Source: CAYZPE01 sp964626625 (GTDB lineage: Bacteria; Patescibacteriota; Minisyncoccia; Phycocordibacterales; CAYZPE01). From it: a stretch of DNA of 9,939 nt. Position numbers and translations under genes: made by a program. Location: NCBI GenBank assembly GCA_964626625.1, contig CAZVFV010000027.1:1-9939 (forward strand). Direction: 5' to 3'. Under the pieces are notes generated by a model. The model was not told where the DNA came from and did not search any database. It was given only the letters and a program-made list of their open reading frames with translations. Of this stretch, positions 6,429 through 9,939 are shown piece by piece (positions within the stretch are counted from its first letter, which is position 1; the number at the start of each line of letters is the position of its first letter).

Positions 6429-8219
6429 ATGAATAGAAGTCATATAAGAAACTTTAGTATCATTGCTCATATTGATCATGGTAAATCAACGCTCGCTGAT
6501 CGTCTGCTTGAAATTACGCATACAATAGAAGAGAGAAAGATGAAAGATCAAGTTCTCGATAGTATGGAACTTGAGCGCGAACGGGGTATTACCATAAAGA
6601 TGCAACCAGTGCGCATGAAGCACAGTATAGAGGGTACTGAGTACGTTTTTAACCTTATTGACACTCCAGGACATATTGATTTTTCATACGAGGTTTCGCG
6701 AGCCCTGAAGGCAGTAGAAGGAGTTATTCTTCTTGTGGATGCAACCCAGGGTGTTCAGGCCCAGACCATGTCAGTACTTAAAATGGCACAAGATTTAGGT
6801 CTGGTTATTATTCCTGTAGTAAGTAAAATTGATTCTCCACTAGCTCGTATTCCTGAAGTTAAGCAGGAGATCGCTACACTTCTTTCGCGTTCTCCTGATG
6901 AAGTGCTGGGTGTTTCTGGTAAGACAGGTGAAGGGGTTTCAGATTTACTTCAAGAAGTTATTAAGCGTGTACCACCACCTACAGATATTGATGAAAAAGC
7001 TTTCAAGTCACTCGTTTTCGATTTTCAGTACGATAACCATCGAGGCGTAATGGTGTATGTTCGAGTTACTTCAGGAAAAGTTTCTCGAGGTGAAAAACTC
7101 GTTTTCAAAGCATCTAAAGAAAATTTTAATGCAATAGAGGTTGGTATATTTTCTCCAGACGAAGTTCCTGTTGAAAGTCTTCAGGCAGGGGAGATAGGAT
7201 ATATCGTAACTGGAATTAAAGAGCCAGGTATTGCTTCTGTAGGAGATACGGTGACTCATATAAAAGATATAAGCACTCCACTTGCAGGGTATATGAATCC
7301 TCGACCTGTTGTCTGGGCTTCGGTGTATCCTGAAAGTCAGGATGATTTTAATGTACTCCGCCAAGCACTAAGTAGACTTCGACTTTCAGACTCTTCGCTT
7401 TCGTATGAAGAAGAATCATCAGGCGCACTCGGTAGAGGTTTTCGGTGTGGTTTCTTGGGAATGCTTCACTTGGAAATAATCACTGAGAGACTTCGTAGAG
7501 AGTTTAATTTGGAGCTTGTGGTAACGACTCCGAGTATTACCTATGAAATTGAACTGCGTGATGGAAAAAAACTTGTTGTGTATTCGCCACACTTATTTCC
7601 AGATGAAGGATCAATTCAAAATATTTTTGAACCGTGGGTTAAGGTAAGTATTATTGCACCATCTTTGTACTTAGGGGGTATATTACAGGTTCTGCATGAT
7701 CATGAGGCTGAAACAGGGGATACAGAAAGTTTTGGCGACAACAGAACACAAATGCATGTACTTATGCCACTTCGTGAGCTTATGCGAGGATTTTTTGATG
7801 AAATGAAAAGTGTGTCTTCTGGCTTCGCTTCTATTTCATACGAAGCTGAAGGTATGCGAAAAGCTGATGTTGTAAAACTTGATATGCTTGTTGCTGAAGA
7901 AGTGGTACCAGCATTTACACGTGTTGTTTCTCGTCGTAAGGCAGAAACAGAAGCTGAAAAAGCTGTTGAGAAACTACATAGTGTTTTACCAAGACAAATG
8001 TTCGACACAAAAATACAAGGAAAAGCTATGGGGAGAATTATTTCTTCTCGATCACTTCCTGCTTTAAAAAAGAACGTGACAGGGCACTTGTACGGTGGAG
8101 ACATTACTCGCAAAAGAAAATTGTGGGATAAACAAAAAGAAGGAAAGAAGAGAATGAAGGCTCGTGGAAAGGTTAATATACCACATGATGTGTTCCTTAA
8201 AATGATGCGGACAGACTAA
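6429..8219 (+). CDS. lepA: Elongation factor 4 (LepA), ribosome-bound GTPase
   Basis: 596 residues, full length for LepA/EF4 (about 600), a translational GTPase that acts on the ribosome and is linked to initiation and ribosome assembly. Visible GTPase motifs are AHIDHGKST (13-21), RERGITIK with switch Thr55, and DTPGH (78-82). The guanine-specificity motifs are altered: the usual NKID is SKID (132-135) and the usual SAK is SGK (163-165). Domains II and III follow, then the LepA-specific C-terminal domain with HLYGGDITRKRKLWDKQKEG and RMKARGKVNIPHDVF, a typical EF4 ending. The ATG at 6429 lies 39 bases after the flippase stop, with no clear ribosome binding site; a TAGTAT at 6414-6419 could be a weak internal -10. 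A strong terminator follows. Confidence 0.97.
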   Translation: MNRSHIRNFSIIAHIDHGKSTLADRLLEITHTIEERKMKDQVLDSMELERERGITIKMQPVRMKHSIEGTEYVFNLIDTPGHIDFSYEVSRALKAVEGVILLVDATQGVQAQTMSVLKMAQDLGLVIIPVVSKIDSPLARIPEVKQEIATLLSRSPDEVLGVSGKTGEGVSDLLQEVIKRVPPPTDIDEKAFKSLVFDFQYDNHRGVMVYVRVTSGKVSRGEKLVFKASKENFNAIEVGIFSPDEVPVESLQAGEIGYIVTGIKEPGIASVGDTVTHIKDISTPLAGYMNPRPVVWASVYPESQDDFNVLRQALSRLRLSDSSLSYEEESSGALGRGFRCGFLGMLHLEIITERLRREFNLELVVTTPSITYEIELRDGKKLVVYSPHLFPDEGSIQNIFEPWVKVSIIAPSLYLGGILQVLHDHEAETGDTESFGDNRTQMHVLMPLRELMRGFFDEMKSVSSGFASISYEAEGMRKADVVKLDMLVAEEVVPAFTRVVSRRKAETEAEKAVEKLHSVLPRQMFDTKIQGKAMGRIISSRSLPALKKNVTGHLYGGDITRKRKLWDKQKEGKKRMKARGKVNIPHDVFLKMMRTD

Positions 8220-8226
8220 AATACCC

Positions 8227-8264
8227 ACAAAACGCTGTCTACTTCATTGTAGACAGCGTTTTGT
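8227..8264. terminator. Terminator after lepA (probably bidirectional)
   Basis: A perfect 16-bp stem (8227-8242 with 8249-8264, loop TTCATT), GC-rich in its centre with an ACAAAA/TTTTGT outer part, starting 8 bases after the lepA stop. The same hairpin read on the minus strand ends in GTTTTGT and could also stop transcription of the microprotein gene. A second, weaker inverted repeat (8269-8277 with 8289-8297) lies between the hairpin and that gene and pairs fully only in minus-strand RNA, through a G-U pair. Confidence 0.88.
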
Positions 8265-8297
8265 ATATAACTCACTCGTAAGCTCTTTGAGTAAGTT

Positions 8298-8402
8298 TTA
8301 GTAGAAAAGAGGAGTATAGAGTAGTACCATATTGATGATTATAAGTACTGCAAGTATTCCCCAAGTAACTTTGATTATTTTTCTGTTTCTATTACTCCAC
8401 AT
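8298..8402 (-). CDS. 34-residue single-pass membrane microprotein
   Basis: A 34-codon reading frame from an ATG at 8402 to a TAA at 8300-8298. The peptide has a basic N-terminus (MWSNRNRKIIK), one hydrophobic helix of about 18 residues (12-29, containing WGILAVLIIINMVLLY) and a short TPLFY tail. The positive-inside arrangement predicts a cytoplasmic N-terminus. A TATTAT (8418-8413) lies 10 bases before the ATG and overlaps the -10 of the divergent FtsB/DivIC gene on the other strand. The bidirectional terminators at 8227-8297 lie downstream. Charge pattern, helix, promoter and terminator together favour a real gene, but no homologue is recognised by name. A division-related or membrane-complex role is only a guess from the neighbour. 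Confidence 0.6.
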   Translation of the reverse strand: MWSNRNRKIIKVTWGILAVLIIINMVLLYTPLFY

Positions 8403-8408
8403 GGTACC

Positions 8409-8418
8409 TGTTATAATA
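8409..8418. promoter_or_regulatory. Shared, near-symmetrical -10 region for two divergent genes
   Basis: On the plus strand, TGTTATAAT (8409-8417) is an extended -10 box, and the ATG at 8424 lies exactly where transcription should start, predicting a leaderless mRNA. On the minus strand, the same bases read TATTAT (8418-8413), 10 bases before the microprotein ATG at 8402. No -35 box is evident on the plus strand. Confidence 0.65.
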
Positions 8419-8423
8419 GCTTA

Positions 8424-8807
8424 ATGGCACGTTTTTTTCAAAACAAAAACAAACCCTATAGATATTCAAAAATCACTCTTATTATTTTGGGTATCGTTAT
8501 TATTTTTCTTATTCGTGCTGTTTGGAATTCATATACAGAAGCACACCGAGCAAATGAACAAGTACAGCAGACTCAAAAGCGTTTCGATTTACTTTCAAGT
8601 AAAGCTAATCAGCTTTCTCAAAGTATTGGAAGTTTAAAAACGGAAGAGGGTGTTGAAAAAGAAATACGCACTAAGTTCAGTGTTGCAAAGGAAGGTGAGA
8701 AGGTGGTTATTATTATAGACAGTAGTACTTCAACACAAAAAACAGTTAAGGTTGAAGAGAAAGGTTTTTTTAGAAGAACATGGGATAAAATTAAAGGTAT
8801 CTTTTAG
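8424..8807 (+). CDS. FtsB/DivIC-family septum formation protein
   Basis: A 127-residue bitopic membrane protein with the layout of the septum formation initiator family (FtsB/DivIC). It has a short basic cytoplasmic N-terminus (1-15), one membrane helix (about 16-34), a coiled coil (about 38-72, with YTEAHRANEQVQQTQKRFDLL and following), then the conserved TEEGVEKEIRTKFSVAKEGEKVV segment (73-95) and a basic tail. Family members bind FtsL and FtsQ in the divisome and help activate septal peptidoglycan synthesis. The ATG sits six bases after an extended -10 box, so the mRNA is probably leaderless. It ends with TAG and converges on the DUF218 gene. The family assignment is good; FtsB versus DivIC cannot be separated by sequence in this group. 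Confidence 0.82.
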   Translation: MARFFQNKNKPYRYSKITLIILGIVIIFLIRAVWNSYTEAHRANEQVQQTQKRFDLLSSKANQLSQSIGSLKTEEGVEKEIRTKFSVAKEGEKVVIIIDSSTSTQKTVKVEEKGFFRRTWDKIKGIF

Positions 8808-8840
8808 TAACCTGAAGTATTGAGTTTTTTAGAAATGAAA

Positions 8841-8871
8841 AAGCCATTGTTCTATTTTAGAACAATGGCTT
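8841..8871 (-). terminator. Terminator overlapping the end of the DUF218 gene
   Basis: A perfect 13-bp stem (8841-8853 with 8859-8871, loop ATTTT). On the minus strand it runs straight into TTTTTC, a good intrinsic terminator. Its first arm and loop lie within the last codons and TAG stop (8854-8852) of the DUF218 gene. For the converging FtsB/DivIC transcript the stem is followed by GCGTGATC, so it would work poorly or only as a 3'-end barrier. Confidence 0.82.
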
Positions 8872-9364
8872 GCGTGATCATTTTTGCTGATTTATAAGGT
8901 CTCATCATCGCATTCGCGATTTTGAGGAATTCTTTTAGGAAATCTCCTTTGAAATGAGTGTGTTTCCATGCAATCCCCACCTTAAACCAAAGTAGGAGGG
9001 ATTTCCTTGGTGGTAGTCGCCACAAGGAGAGCCAAATGATTCGGGGAATGTGATACCAGGTCGAAATGAACATAATCATGGATGTGTTAGGTATGAGTTG
9101 GAAAAAAACATCCATCTCTCCCGCAGTGTTTCTTCCTCGGGGATCTGTAAGGATATCTTTCTCGTTGACACCTCCAAGGATTATGTACTTCTTCATTTCG
9201 TTAGCCATAGAAACTCCATTTTTTACTGCCGACACAGTGAGATAGACCTTTCCAATTCTTTTTTCGTGATAAAGACTAATTGCCTTGTTGCAACGGTCTC
9301 GGGTCTGCTCATTAATTTCACCATCTGTTTTTTGCCCGTAGCCAAACACTAAAGCTGTTCGCAC
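8852..9364 (-). CDS. DUF218 (SanA/YdcF-like) protein
   Basis: 170 residues of the DUF218 family, Rossmann-like proteins related to SanA and YdcF with roles in envelope integrity that are poorly understood. Visible features are the N-terminal strand TALVFGYG (3-10), the helix with ISLYHEKRIGKVYLTVSA (29-46), the motif LTDPRGRNTAGEM (72-84, corresponding to the D-x-x-S/R-N-T signature), and MFISTWYHIPRI (98-109) with the conserved Thr/His/Arg cluster. No signal peptide or membrane anchor is obvious, although a hydrophobic patch lies at about 110-130. It starts with GTG at 9364, supported by a strong AGGAGG five bases upstream, the only clear Shine-Dalgarno sequence seen in this window. The last codons form a terminator. 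The gene is divergent from the glutaredoxin-like gene. Confidence 0.75.
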   Translation of the reverse strand: MRTALVFGYGQKTDGEINEQTRDRCNKAISLYHEKRIGKVYLTVSAVKNGVSMANEMKKYIILGGVNEKDILTDPRGRNTAGEMDVFFQLIPNTSMIMFISTWYHIPRIIWLSLWRLPPRKSLLLWFKVGIAWKHTHFKGDFLKEFLKIANAMMRPYKSAKMITQAIVLK

Positions 9365-9375
9365 AGAGCCCTCCT
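9365..9375 (-). promoter_or_regulatory. Strong ribosome binding site that fixes a GTG start
   Basis: Minus-strand AGGAGG at 9375-9370 is spaced five bases from the GTG at 9364-9362. It decides the start of the DUF218 gene, and it stands out because the other genes here lack such a site. Confidence 0.8.
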
Positions 9376-9426
9376 TCCAAGGTTAGAGACTTAATATAGA
9401 ACACGTAAAATTCTTTTATTAAGATA

Positions 9427-9468
9427 ACATTTTTTTAAAAAATGTCAATCTAAAAATTAGATTTGACA
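9427..9468. promoter_or_regulatory. Overlapping palindromes between divergent genes (possible operator)
   Basis: Two inverted repeats share bases. One is ACATTTTTT-T-AAAAAATGT (9427-9445). The other is TGTCAATCTAA-aaa-TTAGATTTGACA (9443-9468), which is perfect apart from one extra A. They lie between the DUF218 and glutaredoxin-like genes. The outer ends of the second give TTGACA on each strand; on the minus strand a TATCTT lies 16 bases further on (9426-9421). A dimeric repressor site or paired promoter elements are both possible. Confidence 0.45.
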
Positions 9469-9472
9469 GCTA

Positions 9473-9481
9473 TGATATAAT
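9473..9481 (+). promoter_or_regulatory. Extended -10 promoter of the glutaredoxin-like gene
   Basis: TGATATAAT is a perfect extended -10 box, 29 bases before the ATG at 9511, giving a leader of about 23 bases. A TTGACA at 9463-9468 is only 7 bases away and cannot be its -35. Confidence 0.65.
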
Positions 9482-9510
9482 AGATAGCTTAGAAATAAAT
9501 AATAAATGTA

Positions 9511-9741
9511 ATGAAAAAAGTTTCAATATACAGCACGCCAACATGTACTTATTGTAAGATGGCAAAAGATTTTTTTAACGAAAAAGGTATTGCTTACGAA
9601 GAATTTGATGTTGCTGCAGATACGGTAAAGCGTCAAGAGATGGTTGAGCGAAGTGGTCAGATGGGTGTGCCGGTTATCGACATAGACGGACACATCATGG
9701 TTGGTTTTAGTAAGGATAAACTTGAGGAATTGCTTGCGTAA
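9511..9741 (+). CDS. Glutaredoxin-like (NrdH/YruB-type) thiol oxidoreductase
   Basis: A 76-residue glutaredoxin-fold protein, complete at the usual length for NrdH-type redoxins. It has the first strand KVSIYSTPTCTYC with a Cys12-Thr-Tyr-Cys15 active site, then helix KMAKDFFNEKGIAYEEFDV, the cis-proline loop MGVPVIDIDG with Pro54, and the C-terminal G-F-S-K-D-K-L helix. Such proteins reduce disulphides in ribonucleotide reductase or other partners, fed by thioredoxin reductase or low-molecular-weight thiols. The partner cannot be told here because no reductase or nrd gene is in the window. It has its own extended -10 promoter and a strong terminator, so it is probably transcribed alone. No clear Shine-Dalgarno precedes the ATG. 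A small inverted repeat (9737-9751) spans the stop codon. Confidence 0.88.
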   Translation: MKKVSIYSTPTCTYCKMAKDFFNEKGIAYEEFDVAADTVKRQEMVERSGQMGVPVIDIDGHIMVGFSKDKLEELLA

Positions 9742-9764
9742 GTAACTTACGATGAAGTACTTAT

Positions 9765-9806
9765 AATAAAAATAGCTGGTGCCTAAAGGCCCCAGCTATT
9801 TTTATT
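9765..9806 (+). terminator. Terminator after the glutaredoxin-like gene
   Basis: A 15-bp perfect stem (9765-9779 with 9792-9806) continues past one T/C mismatch into an inner GCC/GGC stem with a TAAA loop. The 3' arm supplies the T tract (TTTTTATTTG). It separates the gene from the tRNA gene downstream. Confidence 0.88.
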
Positions 9807-9815
9807 TGTTATGAT
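9807..9815 (+). promoter_or_regulatory. Candidate extended -10 promoter for tRNA-Arg
   Basis: TGTTATGAT (extended TG plus TATGAT, 5/6) lies 14 bases before the mature tRNA, predicting a short leader of about 8 bases for RNase P to remove. TATATT at 9815-9820 is an alternative. Confidence 0.45.
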
Positions 9816-9829
9816 ATATTCTATCTACT

Positions 9830-9901
9830 GCCGCCGTAGTTTAATGGATAGAACGAAGGTTTCCTAAACCCTTGATGCAGGTTCGATTCCTGCCGGTGGC
9901 A
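9830..9901 (+). tRNA. tRNA-Arg (anticodon CCU)
   Basis: A complete cloverleaf of 72 bases. The acceptor stem is GCCGCCG with CGGTGGC (one G-U), followed by T8-A9 and a D arm GTTT/GAAC with A14, GG and A20 in the loop. The anticodon loop TTCCTAA (9861-9867) gives CCT at 9863-9865, reading AGG. The T arm is GCAGG-TTCGATT-CCTGC with a standard T loop, and the discriminator is A at 9901. The variable loop is 4 bases. The anticodon stem has one A-C mismatch (A9857 with C9871). The 3' CCA is not encoded (the next bases are CAT) and must be added by CCA-adding enzyme. A20 in the D loop fits arginine identity. Confidence 0.95.
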
Positions 9902-9934
9902 CATGAACACAGTGAATGTAGCGCAGGAATCGAA
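9882..9934. repeat. 12-bp inverted repeat pairing the tRNA T arm with downstream sequence
   Basis: TTCGATTCCTGC in the tRNA T loop and T stem (9882-9893) is repeated as its exact reverse complement GCAGGAATCGAA at 9923-9934, 29 bases downstream. The last 38 bases of the window hold no recognisable gene. Confidence 0.8.
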
Positions 9935-9939
9935 GCCCG

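Noticed and set aside
7700..8113. 137-codon minus-strand reading frame inside lepA
   Set aside because: It is the antisense shadow of a highly conserved LepA region, with no promoter, ribosome binding site or recognisable family. The same holds for minus-strand frames at 2843-3274 and 7071-7364.
9463..9468. TTGACA as -35 box of the glutaredoxin-like gene
   Set aside because: It is a perfect hexamer but only 7 bases from the TATAAT at 9476, far too close to act with it.
562..9741. Recoded UGA (as in Gracilibacteria/Absconditabacteria) because no recognised gene ends in TGA
   Set aside because: All family-matching genes are full length without any internal in-frame TGA, so there is no sign of UGA being read as glycine; the bias fits low TGA use in an AT-rich genome.
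9902..9939. A second tRNA on the minus strand sharing the T-loop sequence
   Set aside because: Only the T loop and one T-stem strand match; the opposite strand of the T stem does not pair and no acceptor or anticodon arm follows.

Overview
The window looks like a piece of an AT-rich, streamlined bacterial genome, most probably a Candidate Phyla Radiation (Patescibacteria, Parcubacteria-like) organism. This is inferred from several traits: compact genes, mostly absent Shine-Dalgarno sequences with start codons very close to -10 boxes, a tRNA without encoded CCA, and an envelope gene set (DedA protein, GT2 glycosyltransferase, O-antigen-ligase/TPR protein, MurJ-like flippase) typical of such genomes. 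All recognisable genes stop at TAA or TAG, and the standard code fits. A lineage below this level cannot be fixed without a search.

Layout, left to right. Positions 1-63 hold a GC-rich possible 3' end of a gene, followed by a strong UUCG-tetraloop terminator (121-156). Positions 157-515 hold an unexplained stretch with a startless but coding-like reading frame. A DedA-family membrane protein (562-1125) overlaps a GT2 glycosyltransferase (1110-1775). A perfect 24-bp bidirectional terminator separates these from the RNase P RNA gene on the minus strand (about 1826-2216), which carries an unusually long P16/P17 arm and has its own promoter. Divergent from it is an apparent operon on the plus strand: an O-antigen-ligase-like membrane protein with C-terminal TPRs (2352-4706), a MurJ/MviN-type flippase (4713-6389) and elongation factor 4/LepA (6429-8219). 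After a terminator come a 34-residue membrane microprotein on the minus strand (8298-8402) and, divergent from it, an FtsB/DivIC-type division protein (8424-8807). The two appear to share one near-symmetrical -10 region. A DUF218 (SanA/YdcF-like) protein on the minus strand (8852-9364) lies head to head with a glutaredoxin-like protein (9511-9741), separated by overlapping palindromes. The window closes with tRNA-Arg(CCU) (9830-9901) and a 12-bp inverted copy of its T arm.

Taken together, the protein genes centre on the envelope and lipid-carrier glycan chemistry: sugar transfer, carrier recycling (DedA), flipping (MurJ-like) and polymerisation or ligation (Wzy/WaaL-like). Division (FtsB/DivIC), translation (LepA, tRNA) and RNA processing (RNase P) genes are interleaved. 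The most unusual points are the RNase P arm, the loss of conserved cavity arginines in the MurJ-like protein, the altered guanine-specificity motifs in LepA, the microprotein with its shared promoter, and the anti-T-arm repeat beside the tRNA. I found no CRISPR array, insertion sequence or clear new defence-type system.
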